NCBI GenBank assembly: GCA_026705105.1
Contig: JAPPBK010000396.1
Location: 1-5,796, forward strand
Direction of reading: 5' to 3'
DNA length: 5,796 bases
DNA from: Chloroflexota bacterium
Lineage (GTDB): Bacteria; Chloroflexota; Dehalococcoidia; Bin125
The translations under genes were made by a program, and so were the position numbers. Of the stretch, positions 1 through 5,796 are shown piece after piece. Under the pieces are notes generated by a model. That model was not told where the DNA came from and ran no database searches. It worked only from the letters and a program-made list of their open reading frames with translations. The number at the start of each line of letters is the position of its first letter. Positions within the stretch are counted from its first letter, which is position 1.

Positions 1-3000
1 CAGGGTCAGTGCCAGCTTTGAGCCATCAATCGAGACATCGGTGACGGTCCGTCCGCTGTCGCCGCTCAGACTGAACGATGTCGGGGCGACCGTGGCCATC
101 GCGTCCAGCGGCTGATCGAACCTGACAGTGAGCGTCGCGCCGTTGCCGACGACGCTCTCGAACGTCGGCGCGACATCGGTGACGTTGGTCACGGCCCCGG
201 AAAAGGACGCGACCGCCTCGGCCTCGGCCGTCGTCAGCGGCGAATTGCTCGGCGCCGCGTACGTCAGCGTGTACGCCACACCCTCCCTCAGCGAGCTGCC
301 GAGTTCAAGGCGAATCGTGTTTGACTCCAGCGAGAGCTCGCTCACCGTCGGATGACCCTCGCCCAGCGAAAACGCCGAGGTTGCAGGCTTGGAGTCGGTT
401 TCAAGTGGCTTCGAGACCGTGACTACGATCTCGTTCTCGTCGCCAACGATGGAGCGCACCAACGGCTCCGGCGTTTCGTTGGTCACTGCCAGCGCTGCCC
501 ACGATTCGACATACAGCGCTAGACCGATGCGCTTGAGGCCGCCGGTCTCGGGCTTGGCGTAGGTGAGCGTGATCGCATCGTTGTGCCCGACGGCGGCGCT
601 CATCGCGAGTGTGACGTTCGCGCCGGAGATGGAGACCGCTGACACGGTCGCGGTCGTCCCGCCAAGGCTGAACGCGCTCGCGGCAGGCTGCGATGCGCCA
701 TCAAGCGAACGGTCGAACCCGAACACGAGCGTCGCCCCGTTGACAGTGGCCGAGTCAGGTCGGGGCACGCCGTCGGCGTTGTTGGTCACCGACTCCGCAG
801 ACCATGCGTCGACCAGGTGACCACCGCTCAGTGCCTGGAGTTTGCCATCAGCGGAAGCCGTCGGCTTGGTGTAGGCGACCGTGATCGTCTCGCCCACGTC
901 CGCCTTCGGAACAAGTGTGAGCGAGACGGTCGTCCCGCTGACTGTCACGCCGCCAACCGATGCCGTGCCGCCGCCAAGCGTAAACGCGGTCGCCGCGGGC
1001 AATCCTGCCGACGTCTCCAGCAGCGCAGCGCTCATCGTGAGCGAGAGCGTGCCGCCGGCGGCGTCGATCGAGGCCGAGACGAACGTTGGCGTCGGATCCG
1101 GAGTCTCGTTCGTCACTGCCAGCGAGGTGAAGGACTCGGCGACCAGCGCCTGGCCGGCGCGCCTGATCCCGCCGGTCTGGGGCTTGACGTAGCTGACCGC
1201 GATCTCGTCGTCGTGAGTGACCGCCGCGCTCAGCGTGAGCGTGACCGTCGATCCAGTGATTGAGGGCGCGCTGACGGTCGCGGTCGCCCCAGCGACGGTG
1301 AACGCCGACGCCAACGGCGTCGACATGGCGTCGAGCGAGCGGTCGAAGCTGATCGTGAGCGTCGCGCCATTGACCGTCGCCCCGGTCGGGCGCGGGACTC
1401 CATCGGCGCCATTGGTCACCATCTGCGCGGTCCACGACTCGACCAGGTGGCCGCCGCTGAGCGACTGCAGTTTGCCGACCATCTCGCCGGTCGGCTGAGC
1501 GTATGCGACGGTGATCGACTCGCCGACGTCTGCCGGTGGAGCGAGCGTCAGCGAGACGGTCATGCCGCTGACTGATACGCCGCCAACCGCCGCCGTCCCG
1601 CCGCTGAGCGCAAACGCCGACGCCGCGGGGATCCCTGCCACTACCCCCAGAACGTCAGCGCTCAACGTGATCGAGAGCACGTCGCCGGCAGCGTTGATCG
1701 CCGCCGAGACAAACGTTGGCGCGAGACTCGGGGTGTTGTTGGTCACCGCCAGATTGCTGAAGCCGTCGGCGTCAACCGTGTTGCGTCCCTCGATCCGCGG
1801 CGGGCTAGCGGGTTTCGCGTACGAGACGGTGATCGTCGAACCGGCGCTGACCGCCGGCGAGAGCGTCAACGATACGACCGCGCCGCTGAACGAGGCGGCG
1901 CTGACCGTCACTCCCGACTGCCCGGCAATCGTGAAGGCGCTCGCCGGTGCGACAGCCTTGAGCGGGATATCGAACGTGATCGTCAGCGTCACGCCGTTGA
2001 CTTCGGCCGCGTTGACCGCAGGCTTGGCCGTGGGCGTACTGCTTGTGAACTGAAACGACGAGATGTCGGCCACGTTGTGCTTGCCGTCGGCTTGGCGCAG
2101 TGGAGATTGATTGGGTTCGCCGTAGTTCAGCGTGTACGTCGGCGAGTTTCGATTGTGCAGAATGCCGGACAGCGTGAGCGTGACCGTCGCTAATGAGATG
2201 GACACCATCTCCACTGCGGGCGCGTGTTGGACGCCTCCGATCGAGAACGCGTCCTTGCTCGGTACGCTGTTCTCATCCAGCGCCTCGCTGAACGTCAGCG
2301 TCACGACTTCATACAACGCCGAGACCGACTTCAGGGTTGGCGGACTGTCGACGTTGTTGGCAACGTCGTAATCGTCTGCGAGCCAACTCTCGACCAGCTT
2401 TCCGCCCTGATCGAGATCCTGGAGCGGATAGTTCTCGTCGGCGCTGCTCCGGTCGTATGCGAGCGTGACGTCGTCACCCTGCTTGATCGCCTTGCTGCTG
2501 AGCTGCAGTTCGAGCCGACCGGGCGTTGTGGCCGGCGTCGCGAGGTCGTTGACGGCCTGCGTCTCGTCGTTGATCGACACAGTGAATGCGGAGAAATCCG
2601 ACCACTGAAAGCTAATGTCCACGATCGCTTCGCAAAACGTTACGTGGATGTACTGGCCTGTGGCGTCGCTCTCGATTGACTCGACGGCCGGCGCGTGGTC
2701 GGTCGCGTTGCTCACCGAGAGGTCGGTGAAGTCCTGGAGCTCCGACCCAGACGCCGTGATCGACGATCCGGACCGCCCATAGCTGACTGTGATTGCCGTG
2801 GGGTTGCAATCGGCGTCGCCAACCGACTCCGCGAGCGTCAATGTGACTGTGGATCCGTTGACGCCGGCCGAGTTGACGCGCAGGTCCTCGCCTGCGGCCG
2901 ACACTGTGAAATCCGAAGCGACGGCAGTGCTCGTTGTGTCCGCCTGGGCCGAGAGCGTGATCGTCAGTGAATCTCCGTTGACGCCGGCCGATGACGCGGT

Positions 3001-3213
3001 CAGCGTCGACTGGCCGTCAGCCGAGTCGCCGAGCAGCCACGATAAGGCCGACAACACGGCCAGCGAAGCCGCCAGCGCCGTCGTTGGGCGACAGACATAG
3101 CGCGCGATGCAACGGGGACCGGGGCCGGATCGCGGCCGTCTCACCGTCCAGGCTCGGGCGTGCCCACCGACGACGCGCGCGCGGTGCCGAAGATTGGGGC
3201 CTCGACAAGCCAT
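1..3213 (-). CDS. SwmB-type repeat surface protein, C-terminus beyond left edge
   Basis: I translated every codon of this minus-strand frame. It has no stop from position 3274 down to position 1, giving 1071 codons from the only in-frame ATG (3211-3213). After an Arg-rich lead, residues 44-62 (TTALAASLAVLSALSWLLG) form a signal-peptide core. From about residue 71 to the edge there are roughly ten 90-110-residue repeats. They share a first strand such as ATVNGATLTISFDRSLD, then AxxFTV or AFSLGG, then SGxTVSLTL, then a strand such as ITVAYTKP, and a closing VTNxTP. Approximate repeat starts are residues 71, 172, 292, 393, 496, 603, 706, 812, 915 and 1012, the last one cut. This pattern matches the SwmB/SWM repeat family, named after a cyanobacterial swimming-motility protein and found in large secreted or surface proteins; adhesion or matrix function is inferred. 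Only two Cys (136, 194) follow the signal region, in repeats 1 and 2. The start is uncertain: in-frame GTG codons at 3144 and 3057 are alternatives, and the 43-residue n-region from the ATG is unusually long. Confidence 0.85.
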   Translation of the reverse strand, partial: MACRGPNLRHRARVVGGHARAWTVRRPRSGPGPRCIARYVCRPTTALAASLAVLSALSWLLGDSADGQSTLTASSAGVNGDSLTITLSAQADTTSTAVASDFTVSAAGEDLRVNSAGVNGSTVTLTLAESVGDADCNPTAITVSYGRSGSSITASGSELQDFTDLSVSNATDHAPAVESIESDATGQYIHVTFCEAIVDISFQWSDFSAFTVSINDETQAVNDLATPATTPGRLELQLSSKAIKQGDDVTLAYDRSSADENYPLQDLDQGGKLVESWLADDYDVANNVDSPPTLKSVSALYEVVTLTFSEALDENSVPSKDAFSIGGVQHAPAVEMVSISLATVTLTLSGILHNRNSPTYTLNYGEPNQSPLRQADGKHNVADISSFQFTSSTPTAKPAVNAAEVNGVTLTITFDIPLKAVAPASAFTIAGQSGVTVSAASFSGAVVSLTLSPAVSAGSTITVSYAKPASPPRIEGRNTVDADGFSNLAVTNNTPSLAPTFVSAAINAAGDVLSITLSADVLGVVAGIPAASAFALSGGTAAVGGVSVSGMTVSLTLAPPADVGESITVAYAQPTGEMVGKLQSLSGGHLVESWTAQMVTNGADGVPRPTGATVNGATLTISFDRSLDAMSTPLASAFTVAGATATVSAPSITGSTVTLTLSAAVTHDDEIAVSYVKPQTGGIRRAGQALVAESFTSLAVTNETPDPTPTFVSASIDAAGGTLSLTMSAALLETSAGLPAATAFTLGGGTASVGGVTVSGTTVSLTLVPKADVGETITVAYTKPTASADGKLQALSGGHLVDAWSAESVTNNADGVPRPDSATVNGATLVFGFDRSLDGASQPAASAFSLGGTTATVSAVSISGANVTLAMSAAVGHNDAITLTYAKPETGGLKRIGLALYVESWAALAVTNETPEPLVRSIVGDENEIVVTVSKPLETDSKPATSAFSLGEGHPTVSELSLESNTIRLELGSSLREGVAYTLTYAAPSNSPLTTAEAEAVASFSGAVTNVTDVAPTFESVVGNGATLTVRFDQPLDAMATVAPTSFSLSGDSGRTVTDVSIDGSKLALTL
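469..1728 (-). repeat. Tandem duplication of a 630-bp (210-residue) two-repeat unit inside the SwmB gene
   Basis: Two adjacent copies occupy 1099-1728 (residues 496-705) and 469-1098 (residues 706-915). Three boundary motifs VTNNTP, VTNETP and VTNETP lie exactly 210 residues apart. Internal landmarks keep the same offset: PTFVSA at residues 499-504 and 709-714, and GATVNGATL against SATVNGATL with their Asn codons at 1369 and 739. DNA similarity is also visible, for example the stretches starting at 1441 and 811 and those at 1501 and 871, again 630 bp apart. Within each unit the first repeat carries SVGGVxVSGxTVSLTL and SGGHLV, and the second carries GVPRP and VNGATL. The two copies have diverged but kept the frame without any indel. 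Confidence 0.88.
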
Positions 3214-3228
3214 GCGCGCATTGAGCGA

Positions 3229-3235
3229 TCCCTCT
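3229..3235 (-). promoter_or_regulatory. Shine-Dalgarno-like AGAGGGA, placed for an out-of-frame ATG
   Basis: On the minus strand AGAGGGA sits 7 nt before an ATG at 3219-3221, which is ideal spacing, but that ATG opens a 26-codon frame that stops at 3141. The in-frame ATG of the SwmB gene (3211-3213) is 15 nt away, too far for normal use. The same AGAGGGA core precedes the plus-strand gene at 4940, so it is probably a real signal in this genome. Either the SwmB start is wrongly placed, or a base has been lost or gained in the 5' end of the gene. Confidence 0.4.
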
Positions 3236-3252
3236 CGGTGAGTCCCCGGCAG

Positions 3253-3263
3253 CTTGTCACAAG
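3253..3263. other. 11-bp perfect palindrome CTTGTCACAAG in the divergent intergenic region
   Basis: CTTGT and ACAAG arms flank a single central base. The site lies 17 bp upstream of the Shine-Dalgarno-like sequence of the minus-strand SwmB gene and 60 bp before the GTG of the plus-strand surface-protein remnant. This is a plausible spot for an operator serving one or both genes. I could not identify a clear -35/-10 pair beside it, so a regulatory role is inference only. Confidence 0.25.
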
Positions 3264-3323
3264 GATCCGTGCAAGGTCAGTAGAAATCGCGGCCGTGTCC
3301 GAAGCCAAACGCAAAAGACCGCT

Positions 3324-3890
3324 GTGCAATCCCTCGTCCTCCGCATAAGCGCGGGGAGACGTGGGTCGCTGGGGCTCCAGCTCGCGCTGGCCTCGCTCCT
3401 GGGCGCAGCGCTGTCCGGCTCGGCCCGGTTCAGGGACAGAGTGAGAGTCCGGGCATCTCGGCTATCGGTGTTGCTGAGGGCTCGGGCGACTTCGTAGCGG
3501 GCCAAACGAGCGAGGTGCACGTCAGCTGCTTACCCCAGGTAGCTGTGACGGGAACACCCCGCATCGCGCTCTCGATCGCCAGCGCCGCCCGCTACGCAAC
3601 GTTCAACAGTGGTGAAAGCATCCTGAGCGGCTTTGGAACCACATCGCACGAGTTGTTCGACTACACCGTGCGAGCCGGAGACTATGACGGAGACGGGGTG
3701 TCCGTTGAAGCCGGCTCATTCGAGTAGAACGGCGGCGCGATCGCGACCGCTGATGACTCTCGCTGCACCGAGCTCTGCTCGAGCCCAAGCAGTGGTTGAC
3801 CGCCATCCGCCACCGCAAACAACGTCCCCGCTACCGGCTCCTCGACTGGCGCATGGACCTGGGCGATACCCGGTGCGTAGACCCTGGTGA
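3324..3890 (+). pseudogene. Broken secreted surface-repeat protein (signal peptide plus one beta-repeat, three lesions)
   Basis: From GTG 3324 one frame reads a convincing signal peptide: an n-region with RISAGRR, then LGLQLALASLLGAALSGSA, ending near 3425. The reading then has to move to another frame somewhere in 3420-3440, where it gives ESPGISAIGVAEGSGDF, QTSEVHV, VAVTGTPRIALSI, RYATF and DYTVRAGDYDGDGVSVEAG. This is the hallmark of a roughly 100-residue extracellular beta-strand repeat, normally ending in ...A-x-L-x-LNGGxIxxADD. Here the leucine-like position is a TAG (3725-3727) followed at once by NGGAIATADD. A second frame change near 3755-3765 restores AQAVVDRHPPP and a Pro-rich tail, ending at TGA 3888-3890. 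Normal versions have SFSEPV where this one has SCLPQV. No good ribosome binding site is visible before 3324. It diverges from the intact SwmB gene. The three lesions mean either a decayed gene or sequence errors; the signal peptide and repeat identities are much firmer than the exact lesion sites. Confidence 0.7.
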
Positions 3891-3911
3891 GCGACAATGG
3901 CCGGGGCGGAG

Positions 3912-4154
3912 TTACCAGCTCTTGAAACCGCCTTCGAGCTCCGGCGCCGCGATGCAGCCCGCGACCTTGAGCGTGTAAATCTGTTCGGGCGGGAATCCAG
4001 AACTCCATCGCGTACGCAACGCTTCGTTGAGGAAGGGCCAGACTGAGTTCCCATTCCTGATCCGCCATCCTTCGGCACCCACGCTCGACCAGGACTCGTA
4101 CACCGACCGCAGTCCGGCCAACATCGCCTCGTGGAAGAGCCAATACGTGACCAT
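3912..4154 (-). CDS. Hypothetical 80-residue Trp-rich ORF, doubtful
   Basis: I do not recognise this protein. It starts MVTYWLFHEAMLAGL and ends LKVAGCIAAPELEGGFKSW, with six Trp in 80 residues, no signal peptide and no membrane segment. Third codon positions are about 79% G or C. These are the same bases as the third positions of the plus frame carrying the winged-helix domain, so that figure alone cannot choose the strand. In favour of the minus strand, the plus frame has a TAA at 3976-3978 while the minus frame stays open with GC-rich third positions down to its stop at 3912, after which the bias fades. Against it, no Shine-Dalgarno is seen, a TAG (4158-4160 on plus) lies just before the ATG, and the ORF overlaps the neighbouring remnant. 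It could be the C-terminal fragment of a truncated gene. Confidence 0.3.
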   Translation of the reverse strand: MVTYWLFHEAMLAGLRSVYESWSSVGAEGWRIRNGNSVWPFLNEALRTRWSSGFPPEQIYTLKVAGCIAAPELEGGFKSW

Positions 4155-4454
4155 CGACTATGCCCAGCGACTCGTGACTGTGACCGGACAGCCGGTCTCG
4201 CTGACCGTGCTCGAGTACCGCCTGCTGGTTGAGCTCTCCACACACGCGGGACGCGCGCTCAGTCATGAGCGACTGGTCGGGGCCAGGTCTGGGGACCGTC
4301 CAAAGCCCAGGACACAGGCCCCGTCCGCAACCTCGTCCAACGTCTGAGACGCAAGCTTGGCGACGACCCCGCCGATCCCAAACTCATCCTCTCCGAACCG
4401 CGCTTCGGCTACCGGATGGCTCCGCCGGAGTCGATGGAACGGTTGAGCGCCTAA
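4027..4454 (+). pseudogene. OmpR/PhoB-type winged-helix regulator fragment, frameshifted
   Basis: The recognisable DNA-binding domain spans about 4139-4454 and is split over two frames. The first reads YVTIDYAQRLVTVTGQPVSL, TVLEYRLLVELSTHAGRALS and HERLV up to 4278. The second starts at about 4281 with GQVWGP, then VRNLVQRLRRKLGDD (the recognition helix), LILSEPRFGYRM (the C-terminal wing) and a TAA at 4452-4454. Families of this type have HExLLxxVWG with no gap, so the GGGG run at 4279-4282 probably holds two extra bases, or lacks one. A single frame reads through to a stop at 4345-4347 and loses the recognition helix. No receiver domain precedes it. The frame is open from 3979 with its only ATG at 4027, but residues before 4139 resemble nothing I know, so the true start is unclear and the gene may be 5'-truncated. 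If functional it would bind DNA as a response-regulator effector domain. Confidence 0.72.
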
Positions 4455-4569
4455 GCTGACGCTGGCTTTATGTCCGCTTCAGCTTTGCACAGCGACCATC
4501 TCTGACCAGCAGCCCCCAGATCGACTTGTTTTGCACTGACACTGCACGGCTTCGTGTGTGACAGTAAAG

Positions 4570-4606
4570 CTCAGGGGCTTTGCCCGATCTTGAATCTGAC
4601 CCTGAG
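4570..4606. repeat. Inverted repeat CTCAGGG...CCCTGAG
   Basis: Perfect 7-bp arms at 4570-4576 and 4600-4606 are separated by 23 nt. There is no T-run after it, so it does not look like an intrinsic terminator, although it lies 116 bp after the stop of the winged-helix remnant. It could be a binding site or chance. Confidence 0.25.
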
Positions 4607-4926
4607 GCCAACCTCCGTGTCCGATCCCTACGGCTACGCAGACACTTCCCTCCCCCAGTCGTGTCGCCTTGGTGAGAGCGATTGGCAGGACGCTGCTGTC
4701 GCTACCTGCACTACCTGCGGCAAGCGCCGACCGATGTGGAGCGGCGCTCAAGAAACCGGTTGGGATCGTGCTCATCGCCTACCGGTCATCAATCGTTGTC
4801 GGTCCGGCACCCGGCGTCCCCGACAAATGGCGCGTTGTGCTCGTCCGCCCATCCATACTCCGAAGAGACGAGGGTAGGCACTCCATGGATTGACGCGATC
4901 ACGCAGGTACACGGAGCACCGGGAGC

Positions 4927-4933
4927 AGAGGGA
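4927..4933 (+). promoter_or_regulatory. Ribosome binding site AGAGGGA for the gene at 4940
   Basis: AGAGGGA ends 6 nt before the ATG at 4940. This spacing and strength settle the start of the downstream gene and agree with the signal-peptide-like N-terminus that follows. Confidence 0.7.
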
Positions 4934-4939
4934 CGTCGC

Positions 4940-5796
4940 ATGTTTGGACCGCGAATCAGAAGCTGGAAGCAGTTTGCCACAGGCGTGCTTGCCGGAGCGG
5001 CGTTGGTTGGGGCACTGGCCGCCGGCCTTGTCTACGGGGCTTCGAGCGGCGAGAGCGAAGCCCGGGTCGTTGCGCTGAAGCACGAGGACGGAAGGGTTGA
5101 GGTCGGCCTGCAACAGCGGGATATCGGCGGAGCCTGGGGCGACACGCAGCGCCCCGATGCCCGCTTCCTGGCTCCGAATGCGGACGTCGGTCGGCTCTAC
5201 CACAGTTCGCCGGTGGCGTTGGCCGCGGCAGCGGACGAATCGATCACGACGTCCCTGCGCCGCGCCGATTTCGCCGCGTTGGGACACGCGGCCGCCCAGA
5301 ATCATCAGGCCGGGGCCAAGCTCATCTGTCTCAGTCTCGACCGCTACGACGAGGGCCGCGGCGCCTACTGCGACGCACTCCGAGATGCGCATCCCGATGA
5401 TGTGACCGTGTACGCCCTCTCGAATCCAGGCGAGGTCGCCGCCCTGGTCGGCGCCAACGCGGAGGCGCTCGCCTCGGGCGCGAGCCTGACCACGGCCAGC
5501 ACGCAGGCGTTCGTCGTTGCCAGAGAAGTGCTCGCCGGACTGGGGATGACGGGTGTGAACGTCACGATACCGCCGGTATCCGCCGATGCCGTGAACGCGG
5601 GCGTCGGCAGAGACGATCTGTTCTGCCTGGTGCATCACGGCGGCCCTGACGACATCTTCTGGGGCATCGCTCGAGGCACGGCCTGGCTGGCCGCCGAGAG
5701 CGACCGCATGAACTTGCGCGTCGTCCGTGGCGCAACCGGGGTCCCACCTCGTTGTCGACCGAGACCGACGGAACCAAGCCCTCGGCAGCTGGCTGG
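4940..5796 (+). CDS. Secreted or membrane-anchored protein with possible periplasmic-binding domain, partial at right edge
   Basis: The ATG has a well-spaced ribosome binding site. Residues 5-10 are basic (RIRSWK) and 12-34 form a hydrophobic signal or anchor segment rich in Ala, Gly, Leu and Val, with no lipobox cysteine. Next comes a segment at residues 42-90 (RVVALKHEDGRVEVGLQQ, then WGDTQRPDARFL and VGRLYHSSPV). I associate this with the N-termini of secreted proteins in Chloroflexota and Actinobacteriota, from memory. Residues about 98-180 alternate helices and strands (AKLICLSLDRYDEGRGAYC, VTVYALSNPGEVAALVGANA) and are unassigned. At residue 225 a new strand-helix pair begins, DDLFCLVHHGG then DDIFWGIARGTAWLAAE and LRVV, which looks like the opening of a sugar-type periplasmic-binding domain. 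The gene would then be an exported solute-binding or sensor protein rather than a plain transporter subunit. After about residue 264 codon bias breaks down, so a frameshift near 5730-5745 is possible. The coding assignment is solid; the function is tentative. Confidence 0.75.
   Translation, partial: MFGPRIRSWKQFATGVLAGAALVGALAAGLVYGASSGESEARVVALKHEDGRVEVGLQQRDIGGAWGDTQRPDARFLAPNADVGRLYHSSPVALAAAADESITTSLRRADFAALGHAAAQNHQAGAKLICLSLDRYDEGRGAYCDALRDAHPDDVTVYALSNPGEVAALVGANAEALASGASLTTASTQAFVVAREVLAGLGMTGVNVTIPPVSADAVNAGVGRDDLFCLVHHGGPDDIFWGIARGTAWLAAESDRMNLRVVRGATGVPPRCRPRPTEPSPRQLA

Larger units (their letters stand above)
4455..4939. other. Non-coding or unrecognised stretch between the winged-helix remnant and the downstream gene
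   Basis: No frame in these 485 bases gives a protein I recognise, and no tRNA, strong terminator or clear promoter stands out. Base composition is less GC-rich than the flanking genes in the 4455-4620 part. Small structures seen are an inverted repeat at 4570-4606 and a 9-bp imperfect tandem repeat (CTACCTGCA then CTACCTGCG) at 4702-4719. It presumably contains the promoter of the gene starting at 4940. Confidence 0.5.

Noticed and set aside
848..1435. 195-codon minus-strand ORF rich in Arg, Asp and His
   Set aside because: It lies in a different frame from the SwmB repeats on the same strand, has a low-complexity Arg/Asp composition typical of shifted GC-rich coding DNA, and shows no family features.
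469..1728. CRISPR-like or satellite repeat array
   Set aside because: The periodicity is in coding frame, with degenerate 630-bp and roughly 310-bp units that encode SwmB repeats. There are no short identical repeats with unique spacers.
128..3100. Series of plus-strand ORFs rich in Ser, Ala, Val and Thr (for example 563-820, 881-1192, 1511-2053, 2789-3100)
   Set aside because: They share third codon positions with the intact minus-strand SwmB frame and are its antisense shadows. They are broken up by stops, while the minus frame is continuous and shows recognisable repeats.
3123..3139. GGCCG...CGGCC hairpin as a terminator
   Set aside because: Arms are only 5 bp and no T-run follows on either strand; it lies in the 5' part of the minus gene.
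3160..3348. 62-codon plus-strand ORF in the divergent gap
   Set aside because: No ribosome binding site, no recognisable motif, and it overlaps the 5' ends of both divergent genes.
3682..4266. 194-codon minus-strand ORF
   Set aside because: It runs antisense across both the surface-repeat remnant and the winged-helix remnant, whose plus-strand homology is clear, and its own product has no recognisable feature.
4669..4893. 74-codon plus-strand ORF just before the 4940 gene
   Set aside because: No family resemblance, no ribosome binding site, and ordinary chance length for this base composition.
4772..5638. 288-codon minus-strand ORF, the longest start-to-stop ORF in the window
   Set aside because: It overlaps the plus gene at 4940, which has a good ribosome binding site, a signal segment and a protein-like sequence. 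The minus product is Arg/Gly-rich with no recognisable domain or signal.

Overview
This GC-rich window looks like part of a bacterial chromosome or metagenomic contig. It carries cell-surface and secreted protein genes, plus a stretch of decayed (or badly sequenced) gene fragments. The protein types, namely long SwmB-repeat surface proteins, another beta-strand surface repeat with a TGTP...YTVRAGDYDGDG signature, an OmpR-type winged helix, and a secreted protein with a possible periplasmic-binding fold, are ones I associate with Chloroflexota (Dehalococcoidia or sponge- and sediment-associated lineages) or high-GC Actinobacteriota. That placement is inference from protein style only.

Layout. 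(1) Positions 1-3213, minus strand: one uninterrupted frame running off the left edge. It encodes a signal-peptide-like segment followed by about ten SwmB-type repeats. It is the dominant gene here and is easy to miss because its C-terminus lies outside the window and its start is ambiguous. Repeats 5-8 are a tandem duplication of a two-repeat, 210-residue (630-bp) unit. (2) Positions 3214-3323: a divergent intergenic region with an 11-bp palindrome and a Shine-Dalgarno-like sequence. (3) Positions 3324-3890, plus strand: a broken gene for a second surface protein, with a signal peptide, a frame change, one beta-repeat interrupted by an in-frame TAG, and a second apparent frame change. (4) Positions 3912-4154, minus strand: an 80-codon Trp-rich ORF of uncertain reality. 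(5) Positions 4027-4454, plus strand: an OmpR/PhoB-type winged-helix DNA-binding domain split by a frameshift at a GGGG run. (6) Positions 4455-4939: no gene recognised. (7) Positions 4940-5796, plus strand: the start of a membrane-anchored or secreted protein with a good ribosome binding site. Its last visible part resembles the start of a sugar-type periplasmic-binding domain, and it runs off the right edge with a possible frameshift just before it.

The genes do not form an evident operon or defence system. The common theme is the cell envelope. The two surface-repeat genes diverge from a 110-bp region, one intact and one ruined. The three probable lesions in region 3 and the one in region 5, against more than 3 kb of intact frame next door, suggest either local gene decay or locally poor sequence. 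I saw no tRNA, rRNA, CRISPR array, insertion sequence or convincing new molecular system.
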